Of a stretch of 64,000 bases of DNA, positions 19,971-29,654 are shown piece by piece; positions within the stretch are counted from its first letter, which is position 1, and each line of letters begins with the position of its first letter. This stretch comes from Anaerotignum propionicum DSM 1682. GTDB lineage: Bacteria; Bacillota; Clostridia; Lachnospirales; Anaerotignaceae. Below the pieces are notes generated by a model that was given only the letters and a program-made list of their open reading frames with translations, searched no databases and had not been told where the DNA came from. The stretch is taken from assembly GCF_001561955.1 (NCBI RefSeq), contig NZ_CP014223.1, positions 2,790,001-2,854,000 on the forward strand, given 5' to 3'. Both the position numbers and the translations under genes were made by a program.

Positions 19971-19995
19971 AAAAAGAGAGCCGATTTTTCGGCTC
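19971..19995 (-). terminator. Intrinsic terminator
   Basis: Minus-strand 7-bp stem GAGCCGA / TCGGCTC with a loop of four A, followed by CTTTTTT. It would end transcripts coming leftwards through pyrG and the UspA-like gene. Confidence 0.75.
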
Positions 19996-20000
19996 CCCCA

Positions 20001-20110
20001 AACTGTCAAAAACAATTTTATAAACGGTAGGGCTTGGGAAACGCAGCGTTTCCAAAGGATTCCCCATGACAAGCTTTGCCCATCCGAGGAAAATTCAAGT
20101 CCATTTAGTC
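20001..20110. repeat. Dispersed intergenic element, copy A
   Basis: From ACTGTC-AAAAAC through TAAACGG, CTTGG and GCTTTGC to AGGAAAAT, the order of short identical blocks matches the element near 56743-56850 in the same orientation. Copy A has an extra small hairpin (GGAAACG/CGTTTCC). By-eye alignment only. Confidence 0.4.
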
Positions 20111-20203
20111 GCCAGAGCACATTGATTTGCCCTAGGTTCACTTGAAAAAAACGTGAAGGAACTAAGCCTTTTCAAAGGATGTCGATTTCTCGGGTTCCCT
20201 TTT

Positions 20204-20629
20204 TTATACAATCATACGCTGAAGCTTTGTTTCTTCTCTTACCACCACGTGCAGCATAACTTCCTCCGGGATAATATCAATAATTCGATCCCACTCGCCT
20301 AGGGCTTTATCCTGCTTAGTTGTAGGGCCCTCACCTAAAATCACACGGGTAATTTTCTCTTTTTCTACAAATTGACCTACATATCCAGCTACATCGTTAT
20401 CACACTGAACATGAATGCAGGCACCCAATCTACTGCCGTAATCTATCAGCTCTTGTAACCGCTTTAAAGTATCCAATCCATCAAAAACACTGTTTCCCTT
20501 TTGCACATGCAAAATATGTAACTCTCCATCGTTTGCCAGTGACATGGAAAAACCATAGTCAATCAATCGTAAGGCATTCTTTTGTGCGGTAACCAGTACC
20601 AATACCTTTTCTTTTTTTTCTGAATTCAT
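20204..20629 (-). CDS. UspA-like small nucleotide-binding protein
   Basis: 141 residues. The pattern fits a universal stress protein fold: first strand KVLVLVTAQKNALRLIDYG, second strand ELHILHVQKG, then a long helix, VQCDNDVAGYVGQFVEKEKITRVILGEG and a final strand VMLHVVVREE. The classical ATP loop G-2x-G-9x-G(S/T) is not clearly present (GEGPTTKQDKALGEWDR instead), so nucleotide binding is uncertain. It has a good site (AAAGGAGGAG) and lies about 100 bases downstream of pyrG, so it may be co-transcribed with it. Comparable to the USP-like domains of KdpD; a distinct role is unknown. Confidence 0.65.
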   Translation of the reverse strand: MNSEKKEKVLVLVTAQKNALRLIDYGFSMSLANDGELHILHVQKGNSVFDGLDTLKRLQELIDYGSRLGACIHVQCDNDVAGYVGQFVEKEKITRVILGEGPTTKQDKALGEWDRIIDIIPEEVMLHVVVREETKLQRMIV

Positions 20630-20727
20630 TTCGGAACTCCTCCTTTATAATTAGAGTATTTCCCCCTTACATGTTTCATTCTAACAGAAAAATCTTAGAA
20701 AACGGCTATTTTTTGTTTAAGATTTTC

Positions 20728-22353
<1,626 letters not shown>

Positions 22354-22455
22354 TCATCCTAATCCCACGGAGCCTAAAACCCCTTTTCCATTTTATGAAA
22401 GACCAAGGTGGCTAAAATTACCTTTTCTTTTTTAATCCTTTTCAAATTCACCAAT

Positions 22456-22500
22456 AAAAAGAGAGACTGCAAGCCCGGTTTTATCCCATCTTGCAGTCTC
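22456..22500 (-). terminator. Strong terminator after the lipoprotein genes
   Basis: Minus-strand perfect 11-bp stem GAGACTGCAAG / CTTGCAGTCTC with a 16-base loop, followed by TCTTTTTATT. It ends the cyclophilin-lipoprotein unit before pyrG. Confidence 0.85.
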
Positions 22501-22515
22501 CATTGACTCCAACTC

Positions 22516-22956
22516 TTATTCTGTTACATTACCCGTATTTGAAGTCTTGTCAGCTTCCTCACTGGCTTCTATTTTCACCACAGGCAATCCGTTTTCATAG
22601 GAAAAAACCGCAGTTGTATTATCCTCCAAAACAATGCCTTGCCATACTTCCTCTGTTCCATTTAAAAATTTCATTTCTACCTGCCAGCCATCCTCAGGCT
22701 TGGGCAGCTCACCACTCAAAGACACAGGCATTTCATAATTTTGCTTCCATGCCTCTTCCTGAAGAAGATTCTCAGACCAATCATCCTTATCGTTGGGACG
22801 AATTCTCAAAATTCCCACATCCGCACCCGTTTGGTTAATAAAATCAATAGTAATGCTCTCACCTTCATCGGCAGAACTTTCCTTTTTCTCACTGCAAGCT
22901 GTCAAACCCAGAGCCATGGCAATCATCATTACTCCAAGCCACAATTTCTTTTTCAT
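22516..22956 (-). CDS. Small lipoprotein of unknown function
   Basis: 146 residues. Signal peptide with lipobox (MKKKLWLGVMMIAMALGLTAC; Cys 21 would be lipidated), followed by an acidic linker and a single beta-rich domain of about 100 residues (SITIDFINQTGADVGILRI, DDWSENLL, WQGIVLEDNTTAVFSYENG). The F-x-N-x-T-G ... DDW-x-x-N-L-L pattern recurs in secreted clostridial proteins as far as I remember, but I cannot name the family. It lies 24 bases downstream of the cyclophilin lipoprotein gene and shares its terminator, so the two are probably made together and sit on the outer face of the membrane. Confidence 0.75.
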   Translation of the reverse strand: MKKKLWLGVMMIAMALGLTACSEKKESSADEGESITIDFINQTGADVGILRIRPNDKDDWSENLLQEEAWKQNYEMPVSLSGELPKPEDGWQVEMKFLNGTEEVWQGIVLEDNTTAVFSYENGLPVVKIEASEEADKTSNTGNVTE

Positions 22957-22980
22957 CTCTTCTTCTCCTTGCCACAGAAC

Positions 22981-23760
22981 TCATTCACTCTGTGGTGCAT
23001 ATTTCGTAATTTCAACCTTTTCAATTTTAATATCTTTTAAGGGTTTGTCGTTTTCTGCATTTACTTCGGTGGCTGCAATTTTATCCACCACATCCATACC
23101 CTCAAATGCCTGACCAAATATAGTATAAGGCTTTCCGAAAATATATTCAAGCTCAACACTGCCGCCATGCTTGGTATAATAATCCAATACAGAATCAGGG
23201 AATAGTTCATTTAACGTATAGAACTTTTCGCCAATGGTAATGCCCAATTCCTCGTTGCTATCTCTTGTTTCTCGGATGGACTGAATCCCCTGCTCTGTTA
23301 CCTTATCATTCTGCACAATAAAAAACTGACTCCCGTTGGTATTTGGGCCTTTGTTTGCCATAGCCAATGCACCACGATAAAAATGGAGATTGGGCGAAAC
23401 TTCATCTTCAAAATCCTTGCCGAAACTGCTTTCTCCACCGGTGCCCGTTCCTGTAGGGTCACCACCTTGAATCATAAATCCATCAATGACACGATGGAAG
23501 ATAATGCCGTCATAGTAACCGGACTTTGCCAAAGCCTTAAAATTTTCCACTGCCTTTGGTGCTTCATTGGGATAAAATTGCAGCTTTATCACCCCTTCTG
23601 AGGTAGTAACTACGGCAATTTCGTCGCCTTCTTTAGGCAGTTCTGATTGTAAAATTGTATCTGTTTTCTCCGAATTATTTCCGTTATCCGTCTTTGTGGA
23701 ACAGCCTGCTGCAAAAAGCATCAACGAAGCCGCAACAAGCAATGCAGCATATTTTTTCAT
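22981..23760 (-). CDS. Cyclophilin-type peptidyl-prolyl cis-trans isomerase lipoprotein
   Basis: 259 residues. Signal peptide and lipobox (LMLFAAGC, Cys 20), then a cyclophilin domain (about residues 50-255): [34 protein letters not shown] with the catalytic Arg, [29 protein letters not shown]. An insert of about 45 residues after QND ([18 protein letters not shown]...) separates it from the final [15 protein letters not shown] block. Lipid-anchored cyclophilins of this kind help fold exported proteins in Gram-positive bacteria. A consensus promoter lies at 23819-23847. Confidence 0.94.
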   Translation of the reverse strand: MKKYAALLVAASLMLFAAGCSTKTDNGNNSEKTDTILQSELPKEGDEIAVVTTSEGVIKLQFYPNEAPKAVENFKALAKSGYYDGIIFHRVIDGFMIQGGDPTGTGTGGESSFGKDFEDEVSPNLHFYRGALAMANKGPNTNGSQFFIVQNDKVTEQGIQSIRETRDSNEELGITIGEKFYTLNELFPDSVLDYYTKHGGSVELEYIFGKPYTIFGQAFEGMDVVDKIAATEVNAENDKPLKDIKIEKVEITKYAPQSE

Positions 23761-23818
23761 GGCGTATCCTCCTTAATAAATCTACCATTGCGATTTACAC
23801 CACAAATCACATTTTAGC

Positions 23819-23847
23819 ATTTTATATTTTTTCTTGACATGTGTCAA
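23819..23847 (-). promoter_or_regulatory. Consensus promoter for the cyclophilin-lipoprotein unit
   Basis: Minus strand TTGACA (23842-23847), 17-base spacer, TAAAAT (23819-23824). The -35 is part of a palindrome TTGACA-TG-TGTCAA (23834-23847), so a regulator could bind there, though half of it is simply the -35. Confidence 0.65.
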
Positions 23848-23868
23848 TTTATTTTTCTTAATTATTTA

Positions 23869-24927
23869 TTAAAACTTGCGAATTTGGGACAAAACACCCT
23901 TTGTTCCATCAGATAACCCGCTTTTTTCCATTTTTTCTATATATTTGTACCTATTTTCATACAAAGTATTAATATTCTCCATGAGTGATTCAGGTGTCAT
24001 TTCCTCCTCAGGCAGAACTCTTGCAAAACCTTGTTTTGCAAAAGAAGCCGCATTCAAAATCTGATCCCCACGGCTGGCATTCTTTGAAAGAGGAATGAGC
24101 AAATGGGGTTTTTTCAATGCCAAAAACTCGCAAATGGAATTACTCCCTGCACGAGATACAATAACATCTGCCGCGGCAAATAAATCTGCCAGCCCTGCGG
24201 AAACATACTCAAACTGCTTATATCCCTTTTGTTTCAACAAATCTGTTTCTAAATTACCCTTTCCGCATAGATGGATAATATCAAACTTTTGCAAAAGCGC
24301 TGGAAGCTCCGCCCTAAGGCATTGATTCAGCTTCACTGCCCCCAAGGAACCCCCCATCATCAAAAGCACAGGCTTATTACCGTCAAAACCACATGTTTCA
24401 AGGCCCTTTTGCCGATTTCCGTCAAACAGTTCCTTGCGGATGGGTGAACCTGTATGCATACCCTTTTGCTTTGAAATATGTCCTAGGGTTTCGGGAAATG
24501 TTGTACAAATTACCTTTGCAAAGGGCATTGCAATTTTATTTGCCAATCCCGGGGTAATATCTGACTCATGGATAATTACAGGAACCCCATTTGCCTTTGC
24601 CGCTAAAACTACAGGCACCGCAACAAAGCCTCCTTTGGAAAATACCAAATCAGGCTTAATCTCTTTGATTCTCTTTTTTGCTTCTGCCACACCCTTTACC
24701 ACACGAAACATATCACTGAAATTCTCTTTTGAGAGGTAGCGTCGAAGCTTCCCCGTAGGAATACTGTAATATGGTATTCCTTCCGCCTCAATCAAACTTC
24801 GCTCTATCCCTTTTTCCGATCCAATATAAATAACCTCCCAACCGTCTTCTTTTAAAAACGGAATCAGCGCCAAATTCGGCGTTACATGCCCTGCCGTGCC
24901 GCCACCGGTTAAAACAATCTTTTTCAT
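23869..24927 (-). CDS. murG: UDP-GlcNAc:lipid I transferase MurG
   Basis: 352 residues. Adds GlcNAc to undecaprenyl-PP-MurNAc-pentapeptide (lipid I) to give lipid II at the inner membrane face. N-terminal [15 protein letters not shown] loop, [30 protein letters not shown], then the C-terminal [14 protein letters not shown] and [31 protein letters not shown]-sugar site. Here murG stands alone, not in the dcw cluster, divergent from the GTPTMx-ferritin-like gene. Confidence 0.97.
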   Translation of the reverse strand: MKKIVLTGGGTAGHVTPNLALIPFLKEDGWEVIYIGSEKGIERSLIEAEGIPYYSIPTGKLRRYLSKENFSDMFRVVKGVAEAKKRIKEIKPDLVFSKGGFVAVPVVLAAKANGVPVIIHESDITPGLANKIAMPFAKVICTTFPETLGHISKQKGMHTGSPIRKELFDGNRQKGLETCGFDGNKPVLLMMGGSLGAVKLNQCLRAELPALLQKFDIIHLCGKGNLETDLLKQKGYKQFEYVSAGLADLFAAADVIVSRAGSNSICEFLALKKPHLLIPLSKNASRGDQILNAASFAKQGFARVLPEEEMTPESLMENINTLYENRYKYIEKMEKSGLSDGTKGVLSQIRKF

Positions 24928-25077
24928 GGTTTTCCCACCTCTAAATTTTACCTAATTTTATTTACTTATAGCTTATCAGAAATCCTCATTGGTATCCACA
25001 CTTATTTTATGCTCTTTCAGTCAAGAAAACAAACTTTTTTGCATAAGATGATAGAAAAAAGAAAAGGAGCCTGACCA

Positions 25078-25977
25078 ATGTATCCATATAACAGAAATAC
25101 ACGAAATAATAACCATTCCCTTGAAATAAAAGAACGAGGTACTGGGTCGCCTGGAACATCGGGAACACCCACTATGCAGGGCACTCCTACTATGAATGGC
25201 ACCCCTACTATGGGGGGTACTCCTACTATGCAGGGCACACCCACTATGAATGGTACTCCTACTATGCAGGGTACTCCTACTATGCGAGGTACACCTACTA
25301 TGGGAGGTACACCTACTATGCAGGGTACTCCTACTATGCGAGGTACGCCTACTATGGGAGGTACCCCTACTATGCAGGGTACTCCTACTATGCGTGGTAC
25401 GCCTACTATGGGAGGTACACCTACTATGCAAGGTACTCCTACTATGCGAGGTACACCTACTATGTCTGGTACACCCACTATGCGGGGCACCCCTACTATA
25501 TCTGGTAACAACGGTACAAATGGAATAAATGGGGTACTCACAGAAAATCAAAAGGCTGCCTTAGCTGAAGATCATCATTTGATGGAGATATTATACATGG
25601 CACAGCAGGATAGTGCCGATATGGCAGAGCGTTACGCGAATCTAATGACCGACCCAAATATGGCATCGTCAGCCAATGTTTTAAAAACAATGTATCTGGA
25701 TGAATTAAAACATATCAATCAGTTAAAAGAAGCATATTATTTGATTACCGGCACTAGAGACACCAATGAGATAACCGGCACCACGCCAGACACCTTGGGC
25801 CAAGAACTGTTGGAGGATACTCTCCTTCTGGAAATTGATAACGGTGATTTTTACCGCTCTTTATTTTTATCCATGCCCAGCCAAGATTTAAGAGATATTT
25901 TCTTTGAAATCTCCGCAGATAAGATGAGTCACGGCAATGCCTTAAGCTATCTGTTTGCCAAATATTATGCTGGATAA
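25078..25977 (+). CDS. GTPTMx-repeat protein with C-terminal ferritin-like domain
   Basis: 299 residues, no signal peptide. Residues 1-28 are polar (MYPYNRNTRNNNHSLEIKER). Residues 29-142 are 19 tandem hexapeptides Gly-Thr-Pro-Thr-Met-X, where X is Gln, Asn, Gly, Arg or Ser (the last unit has Ile for Met). A linker rich in Gly and Asn leads to a helical domain (about residues 155-298) that looks ferritin-like: AEDHHLMEIL in helix 1, DELKHINQL (E-x-x-H) in helix 2, an acidic third helix (LLEDTLLLEIDNGDFY) and FFEISADKMSHGNAL in the fourth. Such domains occur in clostridial coat and rubrerythrin-like proteins. AAAGGAG stands before the ATG. Function unknown; a spore-coat or surface role is inference from the repeat style and sporulating host. 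The opposite strand is also open across the repeat, an effect of the 18-base period. Confidence 0.85.
   Translation: MYPYNRNTRNNNHSLEIKERGTGSPGTSGTPTMQGTPTMNGTPTMGGTPTMQGTPTMNGTPTMQGTPTMRGTPTMGGTPTMQGTPTMRGTPTMGGTPTMQGTPTMRGTPTMGGTPTMQGTPTMRGTPTMSGTPTMRGTPTISGNNGTNGINGVLTENQKAALAEDHHLMEILYMAQQDSADMAERYANLMTDPNMASSANVLKTMYLDELKHINQLKEAYYLITGTRDTNEITGTTPDTLGQELLEDTLLLEIDNGDFYRSLFLSMPSQDLRDIFFEISADKMSHGNALSYLFAKYYAG
25162..25503 (+). repeat. 18-bp tandem repeat coding GTPTMx (19 units), with a 54-bp higher-order period
   Basis: Nineteen uninterrupted 18-base units, no spacer. In the second half (from unit 6) the sixth residue cycles Gln-Arg-Gly, so three-unit blocks of 54 bases have been duplicated several times; codon choice is also shared between blocks. 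Units 17-19 break the cycle (Ser, Arg, Ser). Confidence 0.95.
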
Positions 25978-25987
25978 TGCTGTGCAA

Positions 25988-26034
25988 GTCCATCCTTTCG
26001 TGTTATACTGAAAAGAAAAACCGAAAGGATGGAC
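25988..26034 (+). promoter_or_regulatory. Shine-Dalgarno-hiding hairpin with an internal promoter -10
   Basis: A 13-bp perfect inverted repeat (GTCCATCCTTTCG at 25988-26000, complement at 26022-26034) covers the ribosome-binding site AAAGGA of the HIT gene. The loop holds TGTTATACT, an extended -10 (26001-26009). A transcript started from it would begin after the left arm and leave the site free; read-through RNA from the upstream gene would fold it away. Confidence 0.55.
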
Positions 26035-26038
26035 TGCT

Positions 26039-26449
26039 ATGAGCGACTGTATTTTTTGTAAAATCTTAAACGGAGATATTCCGTCTGCCACCATATATGA
26101 AGACGAGGAATTCAAAGCAATTTTGGATCGGTTTCCCGCAAACGAAGGCCATGTATTAATATTGCCCAAGGAACATTCTGCAAATATTTTTGAAATTGAT
26201 CCTCAGTTAGCAGGTCGCCTTTTTACCCTTGCCACAAAAATCGCTAGGGAAATGAAACGTATTTTAGGTTTTGAGCATATGAATGTCATGCAGAATAATG
26301 GCACCGTTGCAGGCCAAACGGTATATCATTTTCATCTGCATTTGATTCCTCGCTATGAAAACGACAGCATTACCATTGCATATCAGCCAATGGATTTGAC
26401 AGATGAGCAAATTTCTATCATGCGCAAAAAGCTGGAGCTGTCGCTGTAA
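26039..26449 (+). CDS. HIT family nucleotide hydrolase
   Basis: 136 residues. Histidine-triad proteins of this Hit/HinT type hydrolyse nucleoside phosphoramidates and related dinucleotides. Zinc-type N-terminus MSDCIFCKILNGDIPS with CxxC, then FPANEGHVLILPKEH and the triad HFHLHLIPR near residue 100. The ribosome-binding site is embedded in the inverted repeat at 25988-26034. It lies 60 bases after the ferritin-like gene and is followed by its own terminator. Confidence 0.95.
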   Translation: MSDCIFCKILNGDIPSATIYEDEEFKAILDRFPANEGHVLILPKEHSANIFEIDPQLAGRLFTLATKIAREMKRILGFEHMNVMQNNGTVAGQTVYHFHLHLIPRYENDSITIAYQPMDLTDEQISIMRKKLELSL

Positions 26450-26513
26450 ATTTTTCATCTAATGAGTAACCTTTGTTGAATCAGTTGGCTGCATCATAGG
26501 TTACACAAAGGAG

Positions 26514-26604
26514 CATGCTTGCGAAATTAAAGAAATAGAACAACACAATAGGCAGGACTTATGGAACAATTCTCTTGATTTAATAAGAATCCTGCAAGCA
26601 TTTC
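26514..26604 (+). ncRNA. Possible structured RNA downstream of the HIT gene
   Basis: TGCTTGC near 26517 can pair with GCAAGCA near 26594, and inside it AGGACTTA with TAAGAATCCT. This gives a long interrupted stem of about 90 bases just before the terminator at 26613. It may be only the 3' untranslated region of the HIT message. Confidence 0.2.
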
Positions 26605-26612
26605 TGAACTCT

Positions 26613-26646
26613 AGGACATTCTTTTTTTGGAATGTCCTTTCTTTTT
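26613..26646 (+). terminator. Terminator after the HIT gene
   Basis: Perfect 9-bp stem AGGACATTC / GAATGTCCT with a T-rich loop, followed by TTTCTTTTT. Its position also argues that the next gene starts at 26675 and not upstream. Confidence 0.8.
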
Positions 26647-26674
26647 AGGGCAAGCTAAAAAAGAGGTGTTCACA

Positions 26675-27268
26675 ATGGACAAAACAGATTACAGTGTATT
26701 GGTTGTTTTTCTTTTCCTATATGTGTTTATAACCTTTTGCGGACAGTGCCCCTATATTAATGCTGTACGTTTTTCTGTTATTTGCCTATGTCTGATTCCT
26801 GCTATGCGTTACGGCGTTCCTATGGCGGCAGCCTTTACCCTCCTCAGTGATGGTTTTCTACTGTTTTCCTCCTATGAAAAAATGGGGGTTTTTTTCTTCT
26901 GCCTTGTACAGCTTTTTTATATCTCTTTTTTTCTGGATAAACGCCCCTCTCCTTGGTGTTTTTTCTTCTGTCTACCCCTCATACTTCTTCCTTTACCTGT
27001 ATTGGGGGGAGTTTATGCTCTTCTATTTTTATTGCATGCCTTTATCGCCTTTTCCCTCTGGAAACAAAAAAAGGCAAAGCCCTTCTTCGGGCTATACCTT
27101 TTGGGTCTTTTTCTGTTCATTTGTTGTGATATCTCCGTGGCAATCGGTTATTTTAGTGCGCCGAATCCCATTCTTATTTGGATATTCTATGCACCCTCAC
27201 AAATTCTCTTGGCTTTTACTGCCAAAGCGTTGCCACCTCTGCCAAGACCGTTTGTTCTTTATCCTTGA
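26675..27268 (+). CDS. Polytopic membrane protein, possibly YhhN/TMEM86-like
   Basis: 197 residues with seven or eight hydrophobic helices and very few charged residues. The spacing of LLSDGFLLF, CLVQLFYISFFLDKR, LFICCDISVAIGYF and IFYAPSQILLAFTAKAL recalls the YhhN/TMEM86 (lysoplasmalogenase-like) family, whose members carry Asp residues in matching helices; this is a weak resemblance and I would not call an activity. GAGGTG stands 7 bases before the ATG at 26675; an earlier ATG lies within the upstream terminator. The last 53 bases overlap the end of the convergent acyl-ACP thioesterase gene. Confidence 0.6.
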   Translation: MDKTDYSVLVVFLFLYVFITFCGQCPYINAVRFSVICLCLIPAMRYGVPMAAAFTLLSDGFLLFSSYEKMGVFFFCLVQLFYISFFLDKRPSPWCFFFCLPLILLPLPVLGGVYALLFLLHAFIAFSLWKQKKAKPFFGLYLLGLFLFICCDISVAIGYFSAPNPILIWIFYAPSQILLAFTAKALPPLPRPFVLYP

Positions 27269-27964
27269 GGAAAGTTAATATTTCCTTGCCATTCTCCGTG
27301 GTGTTGAAATACGTTTTCATTATGACTTGATCTCCCCGCAAACACTCCTTGCGGTAAACAATGCGAACATCCTTCAGTTGCATATTGTCATAAATTTCAT
27401 CGGGAACGTCGTCCATGGCCCATTCTAAATATTTCACATTATTCGCATGACCGTTAGAATCTGTATCCCTTCTGGTAATTTCTAAGGAACGGCTAACAGC
27501 ATCTTCCTCTTTCGCCTCCTTGGGCATGAGAAACTTCTCTCCCGGAATTGAAGATTCCTGTCCGGAATGGTATTTCTGAACCATTTCATCAGGAATATTT
27601 CCGGGTTTTCTCTTTTCCAAATCCATATAAATCCAACGAGAAATCCCCTTAATTATAATTTCTTTTTTTCATCTAAAACATGAAAGCATCTGATCGCCTG
27701 CATCCTGCGGCATTTTTCACACCAAGTTTGAACGGTAATCGTCTCTCCCAGCTTTGGCATTCTATCCACTTCCAGATGCCAGTTAATTACGGCCCAGCCT
27801 GTCTGTTTTTCCGTTAAATACTCCACAGAATACCCCAAGAAATCTGAATGATTGATGGCAGCCTCCTGCAAATCGGAAAACAGTGCGGCTGGCGTCATCA
27901 GCCTATTCACATCCACCTGAAAATAAGAAATTTTTCGGCTTTCCTCATGACCAACTTGTCTCAT
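27216..27964 (-). pseudogene. Acyl-ACP thioesterase, broken by a one-base frameshift
   Basis: Double-hotdog acyl-ACP thioesterase (FatA-like) that would release free fatty acids from acyl carrier protein. The N-terminal half (residues 1-103) ends in HVLDEKKKL-stop; the C-terminal half resumes in another frame with ISRWIYMDLEKRKP, a block that normally follows directly. A run of seven T on the plus strand (27663-27669; seven A in the message) is one base short: an eighth A would join DEKK to EIIIKGISRWIYMD and give a normal protein of about 249 residues. Catalytic-type DSNGHANNVKYLEW is intact in the second half. Assembly error, slippage or true decay cannot be told apart here. Confidence 0.85.
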
Positions 27965-27981
27965 TTTTACTTCCTCCGTTC

Positions 27982-29454
27982 CTAAAGCATGGGCGAAACC
28001 AATCTTGCCACAGCTTCCTTTACCTTAAACCACCATTTTCTTCTGTCATACCACTCCTTTGTTATTTCAATGCAATTATCCAAATCTTTCAAAAAATCTG
28101 CTTCCAACGCTTTGGTCAGCTCCGTGTCAAACATAAAAGCATTTACTTCAAAATTCAGTGCAAAGCTGCGCACGTCCATATTTGCTGTACCAACAGAGGC
28201 AACCAACCCATCAATGCAAAGAGTTTTTGCATGGATAAACCCTTTTTCGTATTGATAACAACGTACCCCTGCCTCTAGTAGTTCCCCTAAATAGGACATG
28301 CTGGCCCAATAAACCAAAATATGATCGGGGTTTCCGGGAATCATAATGCGCACATCAATCCCTGAAAGAGCGGCAACTCGCAAAGAATCAAAAATGCCGT
28401 CATCTGGTACAAAATAAGGCGTCGTCAAATAAATATGATCCTCAGCCTCATTCATCATTTTAAAATAGCCGTTACGGATATTTTTCCATTGTGTATCAGG
28501 CCCGCTGGAAACAATCTGGGTCTCCACACCGTCATATTGCTCTCTTTCGGGAAAATACTTGTCCTCCAGAGGAACGGCTCCTTCTTTTGCAGTAAAATTC
28601 CAATCCATAATAAAGCGAATCTGCATCTGATCCACCGCATCCCCCTCAAAACGAAGGTGGGTGTCTCTCCATGGACCATAACGTTTCACAATGCCCAGAT
28701 ATTCATCTCCCACATTGAAACCACCAATATATCCAATCTCTCCATCAATGATGCAGAGCTTTCTATGATTGCGATAATTAATTCTTACAAAAAACGGCGG
28801 TAAAAAAGCAGCCGAATGCCCTCCCGCCTGATGCAATTGGTGAAAAAAATCCTTAGGTAGAGAAGAATTTCCCATTCCGTCATAAAGAAGGCGAACTTCA
28901 ACCCCTTCCTTTGCCTTTTTTGTCAGCTCATCCAACAAACGTGCTCCAAGCTTGTCTCCCCGCCAAATATAATACTCTAAATGAATAAACTTTTTCGCTC
29001 TGCGAATATCCCTAACCAAGGCCTCAAATTTATCCTTACCCGTATTGAAAACAGCCACCTTGTTGTTGAAGGTCATCCAATTACCCGAATTCAAATGCAA
29101 ATAAGCCAAATCTGTTAAGTACTCTGCCTCAACCAAACGCCCCCTGTTTTCAATGAGTGATTTTTGCCGCTGAATTTTTTCAATGGAATGGCGGTCATGG
29201 AATAAGTACTTATAATAGACCTTTTGATCATAAGCTTCTTTCTCATAAAACATCTTTTCTCGTTTACCGTTTTTTCCAAAAATTAAATAACTTAAAAATC
29301 CAATAATGGGAATAAAAAACAGCACCAGGAGCCACGCCCAAGTGCTAGCGGGATTTCTGCGTTCAAAAAAGACCACCAACCCTGCCAAAAATACGTTGAT
29401 AAATAAGAGAACCACAATAAAATACGCTAATATTGTAAAAACCTGTGTATGCAT
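27982..29454 (-). CDS. cls: Cardiolipin synthase (phospholipase D type)
   Basis: 490 residues. Joins two phosphatidylglycerol molecules to cardiolipin in the membrane. Two N-terminal helices with the family loop FFERRNPASTWAWLLVL, then two PLD HxKxxxxD motifs: HRKLCIIDGEIGYIGGFN and HAKTLCIDGLVASVGTANMD. The ATG at 29454 (MHTQVF) has AAGGGGG upstream and gives the usual length; a longer reading begins 23 codons earlier without a site. It lies 17 bases upstream of the acyl-ACP thioesterase gene, which may be co-transcribed with it in a lipid-related unit. Confidence 0.95.
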   Translation of the reverse strand: MHTQVFTILAYFIVVLLFINVFLAGLVVFFERRNPASTWAWLLVLFFIPIIGFLSYLIFGKNGKREKMFYEKEAYDQKVYYKYLFHDRHSIEKIQRQKSLIENRGRLVEAEYLTDLAYLHLNSGNWMTFNNKVAVFNTGKDKFEALVRDIRRAKKFIHLEYYIWRGDKLGARLLDELTKKAKEGVEVRLLYDGMGNSSLPKDFFHQLHQAGGHSAAFLPPFFVRINYRNHRKLCIIDGEIGYIGGFNVGDEYLGIVKRYGPWRDTHLRFEGDAVDQMQIRFIMDWNFTAKEGAVPLEDKYFPEREQYDGVETQIVSSGPDTQWKNIRNGYFKMMNEAEDHIYLTTPYFVPDDGIFDSLRVAALSGIDVRIMIPGNPDHILVYWASMSYLGELLEAGVRCYQYEKGFIHAKTLCIDGLVASVGTANMDVRSFALNFEVNAFMFDTELTKALEADFLKDLDNCIEITKEWYDRRKWWFKVKEAVARLVSPML

Positions 29455-29654
29455 GAAAGTCGCCCCCTTTGATACCCAAGCTCCCTGTAGTATACTATAT
29501 TCTTCCAGACATATGCAAGACATGTTCCATTTAAAAAAAGTTAATTTTTCTTTTTTCCTACTTCCCTAAAAACAAAATCAATGTTAGAATAGAACAAGTA
29601 TGAATTGCACATACGTGAACTTTTGTTTACGTAAAAATTAAGGAGGAACTTTTA

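Larger units (their letters stand above)
19790..20203. other. Gene-free region with a terminator and a dispersed repeat
   Basis: About 410 bases without a credible gene. It contains a strong hairpin terminator (19971-19995) and an intergenic element (about 20001-20110) that resembles a second copy near 56743-56850. Confidence 0.55.

Noticed and set aside
25017-25551. Long open frames on the minus strand across the GTPTMx repeat (repeating IVGVP-like peptides)
   Set aside because: An effect of the 18-base period with no stops; no ribosome-binding site and no conserved domain outside the repeat.
26514-26604. 6S or SRP RNA gene after the HIT gene
   Set aside because: No conserved sequence or full-length pairing of either RNA could be recognised; kept only as a low-confidence structure.
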